Source of the DNA: Paludibacterium paludis
Lineage (GTDB): Bacteria; Pseudomonadota; Gammaproteobacteria; Burkholderiales; Chromobacteriaceae
Reading direction: 5' to 3'
DNA: 64,000 bases
Assembly (NCBI RefSeq): GCF_018802605.1
Contig: NZ_CP069161.1
Location: 2,604,001-2,668,000 of the forward strand
Shown: positions 1-8,089 of the stretch, one piece after another
How the letters are laid out: each line of letters begins with the position of its first letter
Numbering within the stretch: position 1 is the first letter of the stretch
Position numbers and translations under genes: made by a program
The notes under the pieces: generated by a model
The model's database searches: none
What the model saw: the letters and a program-made list of their open reading frames with translations, nothing else
What the model was told of the DNA's origin: nothing

Positions 1-2
1 CC

Positions 3-1745
3 GCCAAGGCCGATCGCTTCGGCACCGCCACACCGGCCAACCCGATTCCGCTGACACTGGATCTGCCGCAGGTCAGCGCCAGTGTCACCGGCTATGCGAC
101 CAACGCCGACCATACCTTGCAGACATTGACCGTGCGCGTCACCGGTCAGAGTGGCGGCAGCCATGCCGTGCTCGAAGGACTGGTGGACATCGCCATCGCG
201 GCCCCGCCGCCAAACGGCGATCTGCTGAGTTTCACCGGAGACCTCAGCCCGAACGGCGGAATTTCTTTCAAGGGCGATCCGGTCAATATTCTCGTCAAGG
301 GCAATTTCATTACCCGGACCGGGGTGCAGGGCATCACCCAGATCTGCGTCACCGGCGATATCTCCCTTTCCGGGGGAAGCACGGCATTCAAGCGGCTGTG
401 CGCGAACGGCGATATCACCCTGGCCTCGACCCACGCCGACCTCACCGAAGCCGGCGGCGACACCAGCCTGTCCGGCGCGGCGTCGGTCGGCACGCTCAAC
501 GGCAACGGCTCGGCGAGTCTCACCGGGGGCTCCACGGCCGGCAACATCAATGTCATCAAGAACATCACGATGGACAGCGGCTCGTACGGCACCGGCACCT
601 TCACCGCCAACGGCAGCGCCAACCTGAACGGTGGCAGCGTCCCCACCTTGCAGACCACACTGGGCAGCCAATTGCGGGGCAACGAGATCGGCACGTTGAA
701 GACGGCGGCGAGTGTCGTTTCCACGGGGGCGGCGATCACCGGCATCGCGCTGGTGGCCGGCAACTACACCGAAAACAGTTACGGCAGCGTGAACAGCGGC
801 CAGCTTGGCGGCCGTGTCCTGCCCGGCCCCAATCCGAAGATCAATCTGACCCCCGTCCCCGGGCTGACCGTTGCCATACCGGTCGTGCCGCCGGTGAAAA
901 TGGTGACGGCCACGCCCGTCAAGGTCGACGCCTACGCGTTCAAGAGCGCGGCGAATTACGTTTTCGGGTTCGATGGCTCGGGCAACCGCACCGTCACCGT
1001 CAACCACCTTTTCGGTCTGGCCGACGGCGCACGCTTCTACCTCGACAACAGCGGCTGGATGTGCACGGTCAATCCTCGGGGCGGCGCCTGCCCGGGCTCG
1101 TCCAAGGCGGCGCGCGCCTGCACGGGCTACTGGTCGGGAGGAAATTGTTTCGACGGGTCGGGTACGGGCACCTGGAATCTCAACGGCAACGGCACCGTGC
1201 TCGCTCCCGGCGTCGCCTGGTTCGACGGCAACGTCACACTGGGAACCGGCACGTTCTTCAACTCGGTGATCGCCACCGGCAACATCGCCACATCGGGGAA
1301 CAACGTCAGCCGTGGCGTCAATCTTTCCGGTTACAGCGACATTTGCGAAAACGGCGAATACGCCGCCCACTATCCGACCAATCTGTGCGACATCAAGAAC
1401 CGCAAGCTGATCGTCACGGCGGCGGGCAATCTGCAGTTTCTGGCGGGAAGCTACAACAGCAACGGGGATTTCACCGGAGGGCAGATCACCCTGGGCTCGT
1501 CCAATGCCCTGTGGGGCGACATCGTGGCGGGCGATCACCTTGTCACCAACGGAAGCACCGAAATCCATGGCGCGATCACGACCTCGGGACAGAGCGGCCG
1601 CGGCCAGAACATCATGGGGGGCGGCACGACGATCGACATGACGGGACTTCCTTCTTCCTACACGCCGGGAGGCTGGTCCTCCGGCGGGGGAGGAAACGGC
1701 TCGGGCAAAATCACCGTCACACTCCGGAATCTGCGCTATCTCTGA
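3..1745 (+). CDS. Large repetitive pilus-associated-like protein, 5' truncated by window
   Basis: The reading frame is open from the first bases of the window to a TGA at 1743-1745, so the true start lies upstream; only about 580 C-terminal residues are visible. The first 60 residues resemble the C-terminal end of PilX-type pilus proteins (a 'VRVTGQSGGSHAVLEG' pattern). After that come short Gly/Asn/Ser/Thr-rich repeats of bactofilin or beta-helix character (for example 'NGDITLAS', 'NGNGTVLAPG', 'GNVTLGTG'), followed by a Cys-containing part and a Gly-rich tail. No membrane segment is visible in the part present. The low-complexity, strongly polar sequence fits an exported surface structure. 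Function is not recognised; PilX-like is an inference from pattern only. An internal TTG at 117 is not the natural start. Confidence 0.6.
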   Translation, partial: AKADRFGTATPANPIPLTLDLPQVSASVTGYATNADHTLQTLTVRVTGQSGGSHAVLEGLVDIAIAAPPPNGDLLSFTGDLSPNGGISFKGDPVNILVKGNFITRTGVQGITQICVTGDISLSGGSTAFKRLCANGDITLASTHADLTEAGGDTSLSGAASVGTLNGNGSASLTGGSTAGNINVIKNITMDSGSYGTGTFTANGSANLNGGSVPTLQTTLGSQLRGNEIGTLKTAASVVSTGAAITGIALVAGNYTENSYGSVNSGQLGGRVLPGPNPKINLTPVPGLTVAIPVVPPVKMVTATPVKVDAYAFKSAANYVFGFDGSGNRTVTVNHLFGLADGARFYLDNSGWMCTVNPRGGACPGSSKAARACTGYWSGGNCFDGSGTGTWNLNGNGTVLAPGVAWFDGNVTLGTGTFFNSVIATGNIATSGNNVSRGVNLSGYSDICENGEYAAHYPTNLCDIKNRKLIVTAAGNLQFLAGSYNSNGDFTGGQITLGSSNALWGDIVAGDHLVTNGSTEIHGAITTSGQSGRGQNIMGGGTTIDMTGLPSSYTPGGWSSGGGGNGSGKITVTLRNLRYL

Positions 1746-1775
1746 TCCGCTTTCGCGGCGGCGCCCCGAAAAAAG

Positions 1776-1800
1776 ACCCCCGGTCGCATTGGCCGGGGGC
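1776..1800 (-). terminator. GC-rich hairpin with T-run on minus strand
   Basis: A strong stem (gcccccgg / ccgggggt) is followed on the minus strand by a T-run (six A's on the plus strand at 1770-1775). As oriented it would stop transcription coming from the right, yet the neighbouring regulator gene reads rightwards. It may instead act as a boundary between the upstream pilus-like gene and the next unit. Confidence 0.5.
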
Positions 1801-1906
1801 GGACACCTCAGAGTAAAACTTGCATGCACTCACTTGCGCCCACCTCGCGTGGGAAAGCGTGCCCAGTCTCCCACGGATTGTTCCTCTTGTGACCTGACCG
1901 GCGGTG

Positions 1907-1919
1907 CAGGTTAAACCTG
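1907..1919. promoter_or_regulatory. 13-bp palindrome upstream of XRE regulator
   Basis: CAGGTT-A-AACCTG is a perfect inverted repeat with one central base, lying about 210 bases upstream of the XRE gene start and just before an AT-rich stretch. It could be an autoregulatory operator, but the distance is long. Based on symmetry only. Confidence 0.3.
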
Positions 1920-2125
1920 TTACATGACAAATTCCTTTCGGGTATCAGAAGATTCCTATATTTGCGCATTACAGTGAACTTTTTTATTCGTCCATCCGTC
2001 CTATGACCTGCCTCTCGTGTACTTGCTCCACCTCGCGGGAAATGTTTTTTGTGAGCGGCAAACCGTTCGCGCCGCCTCGCGAAAAACGTTGTCAACCCAC
2101 CAGCAAGAAACGGAGGATCCCGATA

Positions 2126-2515
2126 ATGAACCATACCAGTCATAACGACATCAATTTCGACCCGCGCGCAATGCGACGGAGGCTGGACCTCAACCAGCAC
2201 GAATTCTGGTCGGCGGTTGGTGTAACCCAGTCCGGCGGATCGCGATACGAGCAGGACCGCCGCATACCCAAGCCTGTTATGGAGTTGTTGCGTCTCCGCT
2301 ATCAGCTCGGCATCCGGTTGGAACACATCAACGAGAAAAATGCCGCGATGATCCGCGCCATTGTGGAAGGAGAGCTGGACACGGGCACCTTGCGCAACCA
2401 GCTCAACAAGATCCGCAAGGTGATCGACGCCAGTCATGCGCTGGCGATGACCGCCGCCGAAGTGTCCAACGCCGCCGAGTCCCTGCTCGAAGAAAGGGCG
2501 ACGGTTTCCGAGTGA
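2126..2515 (+). CDS. Small XRE-type helix-turn-helix regulator
   Basis: 129 residues starting at ATG 2126, preceded by CGGAGG nine bases upstream; longer in-frame starts lack such a site. Residues 10-60 ('RRRLDLNQHEFWSAVGVTQS', then 'RYEQDRRIPKPV') form a Cro/C1-type helix-turn-helix in which the recognition helix reads as 'TQSGGSRYEQ'. The C-terminal half is helical and could mediate dimerisation. Such short XRE proteins are common in Neisseriales as stand-alone regulators. There is no phage or toxin gene adjacent, so its target is unknown. It is followed by a hairpin and then by the phosphatase gene in the same direction. Confidence 0.8.
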   Translation: MNHTSHNDINFDPRAMRRRLDLNQHEFWSAVGVTQSGGSRYEQDRRIPKPVMELLRLRYQLGIRLEHINEKNAAMIRAIVEGELDTGTLRNQLNKIRKVIDASHALAMTAAEVSNAAESLLEERATVSE

Positions 2516-2564
2516 CCGAAGAAATGCGGACCGGCAGGCCCTGATGCGCGTCCGCGTTTCCCCG

Positions 2565-2593
2565 CCTGTCCCGCTAAGACCGCGCGGGACAGG
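2565..2593. terminator. Perfect 10-bp hairpin after XRE gene
   Basis: CCTGTCCCGC at 2565-2574 pairs with GCGGGACAGG at 2584-2593. No T-run follows on either strand, so it is a candidate terminator or mRNA 3' end structure rather than a clear intrinsic terminator. Confidence 0.4.
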
Positions 2594-2700
2594 CCCTGAT
2601 CAAAAGTAATGTCATTGAAATATTAATTTCGCTATTTGGTAACAATGGCGCTCTACACTCTTTTCCGATCTCAACAACATCAAATCTTAGGGAGTCGGAA

Positions 2701-4479
2701 ATGCTGGTTAAGCGCTGTTGTGCCATTTTGCTGGCACTGTGGGGAGTTCAGGCTTCGGCCCAGGCGATCTATCCGATCGACCGCGCCACGATGGTGGTCG
2801 ACGGCAAGTTCGATTTCAAGGTCGAATTCGACGGGGTGGTCGATCCTTCCTCCGTTACGATCACCGTCAATGGCCAGCCCTACGAGAAAGTGCTCGGCGC
2901 CAAAGCCGCTTTCCTGCCCAACGAGGATAACGGCAAGGCTTCGAGCTACATCCTCCGCGACATCTCCATCAAGCATCCCGGCAAATACGAAGTCGTGGCC
3001 ACCGCCGCCGGCAAAAGCATGAAAGTGAACTGGGAGGTTTACGCCACCGGTCCTCGCACGGCCAAGAACGTCATTCTGTTCATCGGCGACGGCATGACCG
3101 TCGCCAACCGGACCGCCGCTCGCGTTCTGTCCCAGGGAATCAAGGAAGGCAAGTACATGGGCAAGCTGTCGTTCGACGACATGCCCCGCATGGCGCTGAT
3201 CGGCACCTCGGGTGTCGAGTCGCTGATCACCGACTCCGCCAACTCGATGAGCGCCTACACCACCGGTCACAAATCGAGCAATAACGCGCTGGGCGTGTAC
3301 GCTTCCCGCGCCAAGAACAACCTGGATCATCCCAAGGTCGAGACCATCGCCGAACTCGTCAAACGCAAGACCGGCATGGCGGTCGGCATCGTGACCGACG
3401 CCGAAGTCGAGGACGCCACCCCCGCCGGCATGGTGGCCCACACCCGCCGTCGTTCCGACAAATCCGAGATCGCCGAATGGCTGTTCCTGAAAGGCGCCGA
3501 TGTGGTGATGGGCGGCGGCAGCGCGTACTTCCTGCCGAAGTCGACGCCGGGCTCCAAGCGCAAGGACGACAATAATCTCATCGACCTGTTCAAGAGCGAC
3601 GGTTTTGCCTTCGCCACCACGGCCACCGAACTGAAAAGCGCGGTCAAGCCCGACACCCGCAAGCTGCTTGGCCTGTTCAACACCGGCAACATGGACGGCT
3701 CGCTGGACCGTTTCTACCTGAAGGGCGGCACGGTCAAGCAGTTCCCTGATCAGCCGGATCTGACCGAAATGACCCGCAAGGCGCTGGAAGTGCTGTCGCG
3801 CAACAAGGACGGTTTTGTGCTGCTGGTCGAGGCGGGCCTGATCGACAAGGCGAGCCACCCGCTGGATTGGGAACGCAGCGTTTACGACACGATCATGCTC
3901 AGCAACGCCGTGAAGATCGCCAAGGATTTCGCCGCCAAGAATAACGACACGCTCGTGATGGTCACTCCCGACCATACCCACGGCCTGTCGCTGGTCGGAA
4001 CGATCGACGACAACGCCAAGGGCACCGAAATGCGCGACAAGATCGGCGTTTACGAAGAGGCGGGGTATCCCAACTACCCGGCTCCCGACAAGAACGGCTA
4101 TCCGCCGAGCGTCGATGTCTCCAAGCGACTGGCGATGTTCTACGGCAATTTCCCGGATTACTACGAAACTTTCCATCCGAAGCTGGATGAGCCCTTCGCC
4201 CCGACCGTCAAGAATGACAAGGGTCAGTATGTGGCCAACGAGGCATACAAGAATGTTCCGGGCGCCGTGCTTCGCGTCGGCAACCTGCCGCGCAGCGCCG
4301 ACACCGGTACGCATACCGCCGACGATGGTGTGCTGACCGCCATGGGACCGGGATCCGAGCGCATCCACGGCTTCATGGACAACACCGAAGTGTTCCGCAC
4401 CATGGTCGAAGCGCTCGGTCTCGGTTACGACGGCAAGACCAAGGGCAAGACTCCGGCGAAACCGGCCACCCGCCGCTGA
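2701..4479 (+). CDS. phoA: Secreted alkaline phosphatase (PhoA family)
   Basis: 592 residues with a signal peptide (residues 1-21, cut after 'QASA'). It hydrolyses phosphomonoesters in the periplasm or outside the cell. The metal-binding 'FIGDGM' (D130), the nucleophile in 'TDSANS' (D178-S179), the metal-ligand 'PDHTHG' and 'GTHTADD' are all present, so the active site looks complete. An N-terminal region of about 110 residues (a beta-rich domain with 'VTITVNGQPY') precedes the catalytic core, making the protein longer than E. coli PhoA (471 residues). Start ATG follows GGGAGTCGGAA. A terminator follows at 4503-4531, so it is probably transcribed alone. Only half of a Pho box (ATGTCAT near 2609) is visible, so PhoB control is not supported. 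Confidence 0.9.
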   Translation: MLVKRCCAILLALWGVQASAQAIYPIDRATMVVDGKFDFKVEFDGVVDPSSVTITVNGQPYEKVLGAKAAFLPNEDNGKASSYILRDISIKHPGKYEVVATAAGKSMKVNWEVYATGPRTAKNVILFIGDGMTVANRTAARVLSQGIKEGKYMGKLSFDDMPRMALIGTSGVESLITDSANSMSAYTTGHKSSNNALGVYASRAKNNLDHPKVETIAELVKRKTGMAVGIVTDAEVEDATPAGMVAHTRRRSDKSEIAEWLFLKGADVVMGGGSAYFLPKSTPGSKRKDDNNLIDLFKSDGFAFATTATELKSAVKPDTRKLLGLFNTGNMDGSLDRFYLKGGTVKQFPDQPDLTEMTRKALEVLSRNKDGFVLLVEAGLIDKASHPLDWERSVYDTIMLSNAVKIAKDFAAKNNDTLVMVTPDHTHGLSLVGTIDDNAKGTEMRDKIGVYEEAGYPNYPAPDKNGYPPSVDVSKRLAMFYGNFPDYYETFHPKLDEPFAPTVKNDKGQYVANEAYKNVPGAVLRVGNLPRSADTGTHTADDGVLTAMGPGSERIHGFMDNTEVFRTMVEALGLGYDGKTKGKTPAKPATRR

Positions 4480-4502
4480 TTGCCCGTCTGTCCAGACGAA
4501 TC

Positions 4503-4531
4503 CGGAGCCGCCTTGCGCGGCTCCGTTTTTT
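4503..4531 (+). terminator. Rho-independent terminator after phoA
   Basis: Stem CGGAGCCGC / GCGGCTCCG with a short loop followed by six T's; it also lies just before the start of the next operon at 4547. Confidence 0.85.
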
Positions 4532-4546
4532 GGAGCTATCGCTGTC

Positions 4547-4987
4547 ATGCAACGCAGATGTTTTCTCGGGACGGCATTCGTATTCGCGCTCGCCGCGGCA
4601 AACCCGGCGCTGGCGGCCCCGCCCCGGCTCGCTTTTTCGGAGCTGTACGCCAGGATCGGCGTGATGGGCACGAGTTTCTCCCCCCAGGTTCTCAAGCTCA
4701 AAGGCCAGCGGATCACCATGCGCGGCTATATCGCGCCGCCTCTGAAGGCCGAGGCGAATTTCTTCGTGTTGACCCGGGTACCGGTCTCGGTCTGTCCGTT
4801 TTGCAACTCCGACGCCGACTGGCCGGCCGATATCGTGGTGGTCAACCTGAAAAATCCCGGCACGCTGGCGCCGGGAGGGCGTCCGGTGGAAGTCACCGGC
4901 ATGCTTGACATCGGTTCGAGCACCGACAGGGAAACCGGGTTTGTCAGCCTGGTGCGCCTCAATCAGGCCGAATGGCGGGAGCTGTGA
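4547..4987 (+). CDS. Periplasmic DUF3299-type protein, first gene of ABC operon
   Basis: 146 residues with a signal peptide (residues 1-23, 'FVFALAAANPALAA'). The body contains an OB-like beta pattern ('ITMRGYIAPPLKAE') and a 'CPFCNSDADWP' motif (C83, C86) typical of DUF3299 proteins. The function of the family is unknown. It overlaps the ABC ATPase gene region directly downstream and is followed by an FtsX-type permease. From memory, a similar set (DUF3299, ATPase, permease) occurs in a zinc-responsive operon of Pseudomonas aeruginosa (PA4063-PA4066). That suggests a metal-handling role, but no Zur box was identified here. The two Cys may bind metal or form a disulfide. Confidence 0.75.
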   Translation: MQRRCFLGTAFVFALAAANPALAAPPRLAFSELYARIGVMGTSFSPQVLKLKGQRITMRGYIAPPLKAEANFFVLTRVPVSVCPFCNSDADWPADIVVVNLKNPGTLAPGGRPVEVTGMLDIGSSTDRETGFVSLVRLNQAEWREL

Positions 4988-4989
4988 CC

Positions 4990-5679
4990 ATGGACATCCC
5001 CTCCGTCGCGTCCGCCCTTCGCATCGCGGGACTGAAACTCGCCTACCCGCAAGACGACGGTCAACGCCTCACCGTTCTGGACATCGACGAGTTGACGCTC
5101 GGGCAAGGGGAGCATGTCGCACTGCTCGGACCGTCCGGATGCGGAAAAACCACCCTGCTCCATGTGCTTTGCGGCATCACGCGCGCCGATGCCGGAACGG
5201 TATCGTGGTTCGGCGAACCGCTCGAAGGCTGGACGGAAAGCCGCACGGACCGGTGGCGCTGGCGCAATGTCGGCCTGGTTTTTCAGCAGTTTCATTTGTT
5301 CGGCGGATTGAGCGCCCTGGACAACGTCATGTTGCCGACAACCTTCGGCCGCTGCCCGGACAAAAGCGCCTTGCGCGAGCATGCCCTGATGTTGCTTGAA
5401 GAGGTCGGCGTCCGCGCCGGCCAGCGCGCCGACAGCCTGTCGCGCGGGCAGATGCAGCGTGTGGCGATGGCGCGCGCGCTGCTGTTCCGTCCGCCCGTCG
5501 TGCTGGCGGACGAACCCACGGCCAGCCTCGATCAGGTTCATGCCGCCAAGGCCATGAACCTTCTGGCGCGCCTGTGCCGCGACAACGGCAGCACCCTGAT
5601 CGCGGCCACCCACGATCCCCTGCTCGCCTCGCTCATGACGCGGCGCCTGTCGCTTTCGGGAGGGCGACTGATCCCATGA
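4990..5679 (+). CDS. ABC transporter ATP-binding protein (LolD/MacB type)
   Basis: 229 residues. It powers the FtsX-type permease encoded next. Walker A 'GPSGCGKTT' (residues 47-55), signature 'LSRGQMQRVAMARAL', Walker B 'VVLADEPTASLD' and an H-loop 'AATHDP' are all intact. ATG 4990 was chosen because GGGAG lies seven bases upstream; an in-frame ATG at 4972 inside the previous gene lacks a site. It is translationally coupled to its neighbours: it nearly abuts the DUF3299 gene and its stop overlaps the permease ATG (ATGA at 5676-5679). Proteins of this class work as mechanotransmission complexes rather than classical importers. Confidence 0.9.
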   Translation: MDIPSVASALRIAGLKLAYPQDDGQRLTVLDIDELTLGQGEHVALLGPSGCGKTTLLHVLCGITRADAGTVSWFGEPLEGWTESRTDRWRWRNVGLVFQQFHLFGGLSALDNVMLPTTFGRCPDKSALREHALMLLEEVGVRAGQRADSLSRGQMQRVAMARALLFRPPVVLADEPTASLDQVHAAKAMNLLARLCRDNGSTLIAATHDPLLASLMTRRLSLSGGRLIP

Positions 5680-6932
5680 ATCCGTTTTCTCTGGCTTTTG
5701 CGCAACTGTGGCGCAACCGTCTTTCCGTGGGCGCGCTGATCGTGCTGCTGGCCACGGCCATGGCGCTGGGCGTCACCATCGGTTGCCTGGAACGCGGCCT
5801 CAGGCAGTCGAGCGCGCGCGCCGCCGACCGCTTTCCCATCCTGGTCGGAGCCCGCGGCAGCACCACCCAGCTGGTACTCACCGGCGTTTACCTGCAGCCT
5901 GCCGCGCTCGATCTCATGCCGGCCGACACACTGCTGAAGATCCAGTCCGCACCGGGGGTGGCCATGGCGGCGCCACTGGCGTTCGGCGATTATGCCGGTT
6001 CACACCCGATCATCGGCACATCGGCCCAATTCGTCGTCGGCTTCGGCCCTCTTGCCTCGGGCCGGCCTTTCGTCCGCATCGACGAAGCCGTCATCGGCAG
6101 TGCCGTTCCCATCGCCATGGGCGGGCGCATTCGCCCCTTGCATGGCACGCCCGAGGAGAACCTTCTCGAGGCGCACGAGCATACCGAGCTGAGTTACCGG
6201 GTGGTCGGCAGACTCGCACCGACCGGCACCCCCTGGGACAATGCGGTGACGGTTCCGGTGGAGGCGGTCTGGGCGGTGCACCATCTTGGTCATGAGCACG
6301 AAAGCGGCACAGGATCCAGGGATGACAAGGATGTATCACCCGCGACGCCCGACACCGCGATGCGGATCGGTCCGCCCTGGACGCGCGGAACCGCGCACCC
6401 CCTTCCGGCCATCGTGGTGCGGCCGCATTCGATCGGCGACGCCTACCGCCTGCGCCAGGCCCTGAAGTCACCGACGGATACCGCCGTCTTTCCCGCGGAG
6501 ATCCTGACCGGTCTCTATGGCACGCTGGGCGATGTCCGGACCCTGCTGACCTTTGCCGCCTCGGGCATTGAAGGCATGGTACTGCTGGCCGCCCTGCTCG
6601 CCATTGTCGCATCGCTTGCCTCGCGCAGGCAGGCGCTGGCCGTGGTACGGGCGCTGGGCGCTCCGCGCGCCTATGTGCTGGGCCTGATCTGGACCGAAGT
6701 GACAGCCATCGTCGTGTCAGGAGCGGTACTGGGACTGGTGTTGGGATTGGCCGGCGCCACCGCCCTCGCCGCCTGGCTGGGCAAAAACACCGGTCTGCAC
6801 CTGTTGATCGGGCTCTCCTGGCACGAAGCGCTCAATGTTGCGCTGGCGGCGCTGGCCGGTATACTGGCAGGCCTGATACCCGCTTATCTTGCCTACCGCC
6901 AGCCGGTGGACACGAATCTTGACGCATCATGA
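5676..6932 (+). CDS. FtsX/MacB-type ABC permease with His-rich periplasmic loop
   Basis: 418 residues. One membrane helix near the N-terminus (residues 15-36), a periplasmic domain of about 250 residues, then three helices at the C-terminus ('GMVLLAALLAIVASLAS', 'VTAIVVSGAVLGLVLGLAG', 'VALAALAGILAGLIPAYLA') give the 1+3 layout of MacB/FtsX permeases. The periplasmic domain holds a histidine cluster near residues 202-212 ('HHLGHEHESG') followed by an acidic stretch ('DDKD'), suggestive of metal binding. It starts in an ATGA overlap with the ATPase gene and ends in an ATGA overlap with the next gene. Substrate is unknown; a zinc link is inferred from the loop and the operon type. Confidence 0.88.
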   Translation: MNPFSLAFAQLWRNRLSVGALIVLLATAMALGVTIGCLERGLRQSSARAADRFPILVGARGSTTQLVLTGVYLQPAALDLMPADTLLKIQSAPGVAMAAPLAFGDYAGSHPIIGTSAQFVVGFGPLASGRPFVRIDEAVIGSAVPIAMGGRIRPLHGTPEENLLEAHEHTELSYRVVGRLAPTGTPWDNAVTVPVEAVWAVHHLGHEHESGTGSRDDKDVSPATPDTAMRIGPPWTRGTAHPLPAIVVRPHSIGDAYRLRQALKSPTDTAVFPAEILTGLYGTLGDVRTLLTFAASGIEGMVLLAALLAIVASLASRRQALAVVRALGAPRAYVLGLIWTEVTAIVVSGAVLGLVLGLAGATALAAWLGKNTGLHLLIGLSWHEALNVALAALAGILAGLIPAYLAYRQPVDTNLDAS

Positions 6933-7264
6933 ACGACAACGACGCGGGGGAGATTCCCTCCCCTTGCCGGCAAACATGCCGGCTCGACCCTTCGGGCAAG
7001 ACCTGCGAAGGCTGCGGGCGCACGATCGATGAGATCGCCCGCTGGTCGGCCATGAACGCCGGCGAGCGCCTTGCCGTGCGCCGGCGCCTTGGCCTGCCGG
7101 ACACGGCATGGCCCGCCGCCGCGACCGTCGCCTGCCCCCGCTGCGGCGCACCCTTTACCTGTGGCGGCCACGGCACTCAGGCATGCTGGTGCGCGTCCCT
7201 GCCTCCCCGTCCCCTGGACTCGGCCGCCACGGGCTGTCTGTGTCCGGACTGCCTGAAAGGGTGA
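6929..7264 (+). CDS. DUF1289 plus cysteine-rich CWC domain protein
   Basis: 111 residues with 12 cysteines. The N-terminal half (residues 12-45, 'CRQTCRLDPSGKTCEGCG' then 'TIDEIARW') is a DUF1289 domain. The C-terminal half ('CPRCGAPFTCGG', 'CWCASLPP', 'CLCPDCLKG') matches the cysteine-rich CWC family. Both domains usually occur as separate small proteins, so this is a fusion. The CxxC pairs suggest zinc or iron-sulfur binding. It overlaps the permease stop by four bases (ATGA), so it is the last gene of the four-gene operon, which strengthens the idea that the operon concerns a metal. No terminator is evident in the 165 bases after it. Confidence 0.8.
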   Translation: MNDNDAGEIPSPCRQTCRLDPSGKTCEGCGRTIDEIARWSAMNAGERLAVRRRLGLPDTAWPAAATVACPRCGAPFTCGGHGTQACWCASLPPRPLDSAATGCLCPDCLKG

Positions 7265-7429
7265 CACCGGTCGACTCTCCGGATCACCGACAATAACTGC
7301 GCCTGCGGCTCGCCGCCCCTTCTTGAACAATCCGTTTAATCCTACATCAGATATTAGAAAGATTTTAAACAAATCCTGTCCAATAAAGCCTTTATCTGAA
7401 AGAGCCTAAAGAGCGCACAGGATTTGAAA

Positions 7430-8062
7430 ATGAACCATGCCCCGCCCCATCGCTTTACCCGTGTTTTCCCGGAGCGCCAGCGCTCTTTCCATGGCGTTAC
7501 GGAGTCCGCCAGCCGCTCCCGAGCCCTCATCCTGCTGGCGATCGCTTTGGCGCTGCCGGCCACGGCCATGGCCGAGGAGAGCCGATGGGGTATCCACGGC
7601 GCGCTGGGCGTGACCGACAAGCCCGCCGCGAGGATGAAACAGGCGGGCATTGCCGCGGTGTGGGAGCCGGGACTCGGCTGGGGAAAAATGGACTCGGCGG
7701 TGTTTTCCATGGCGGTAGAAGGGCACCTGGCCCGCTGGCGGCCCAATGACACGACGAAAAGCGGCATCACCGAAATCGGTGTGACGCCGGTACTGCGCCT
7801 GACGCGCCGTTACGGCGACATCCGGCCATACGCCGAGGCCGGTGTGGGCGTGCGTCTGCTGTCGCACGTTCGTCTTTCCGACACCCATACCCTTTCGAGC
7901 GCATTTCAGTTCGCCGACATGATCGGCGCGGGGCTTCAGGCGGGAAACCGCCAGCAGTACCGCATCGGCATTCGTTTCCAGCACCTGTCCAACGCCGGTA
8001 TCAAGCGACCGAACCCCGGCATCAATTTCTGGCAACTGTACGGACAATACGTTTTCGGATGA
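7430..8062 (+). CDS. pagL: Lipid A 3-O-deacylase PagL family
   Basis: 210 residues. PagL is an outer-membrane beta-barrel that removes the 3-O acyl chain of lipid A. The signal peptide is preceded by an unusually long charged N-terminus (hydrophobic core at residues 32-46, cut after 'ATAMA'). The catalytic His and Ser are present in 'RFQHLSNAG' (H185, S187) and the typical 'PNPG' follows, but the third triad position, Glu fourteen residues after the His in P. aeruginosa PagL as I recall it, is Asn (N199 in 'PGINFW'). The C-terminus 'YGQYVFG' fits a last beta strand. ATG 7430 is chosen over an in-frame TTG six bases earlier; CAGGA lies about seven bases upstream. It is a single gene between the ABC operon and a divergent gene. 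Confidence 0.85.
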   Translation: MNHAPPHRFTRVFPERQRSFHGVTESASRSRALILLAIALALPATAMAEESRWGIHGALGVTDKPAARMKQAGIAAVWEPGLGWGKMDSAVFSMAVEGHLARWRPNDTTKSGITEIGVTPVLRLTRRYGDIRPYAEAGVGVRLLSHVRLSDTHTLSSAFQFADMIGAGLQAGNRQQYRIGIRFQHLSNAGIKRPNPGINFWQLYGQYVFG

Positions 8063-8089
8063 TCCGCGCGGGATCCGGATGGCGCGAAC

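Larger units (their letters stand above)
1746..2125. other. Gene-free stretch between pilus-like gene and XRE regulator
   Basis: About 380 bases with no credible coding sequence. It holds the hairpin at 1776-1800, a 13-base palindrome (CAGGTT-A-AACCTG) at 1907-1919, and AT-rich sequence at 1920-1990 that could hold the promoter of the downstream regulator. Confidence 0.6.

Noticed and set aside
398..1816. Long second frame across the first gene
   Set aside because: Arg/His-rich translation overlapping a better frame; a codon-bias shadow.
2600..2640. Possible Pho box before the alkaline phosphatase
   Set aside because: Only one half-site (ATGTCAT) is close to the consensus; the second half does not match.
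2680..4719. Long minus-strand frame over phoA
   Set aside because: Shadow of the phoA codon pattern; no motif and no ribosome site.
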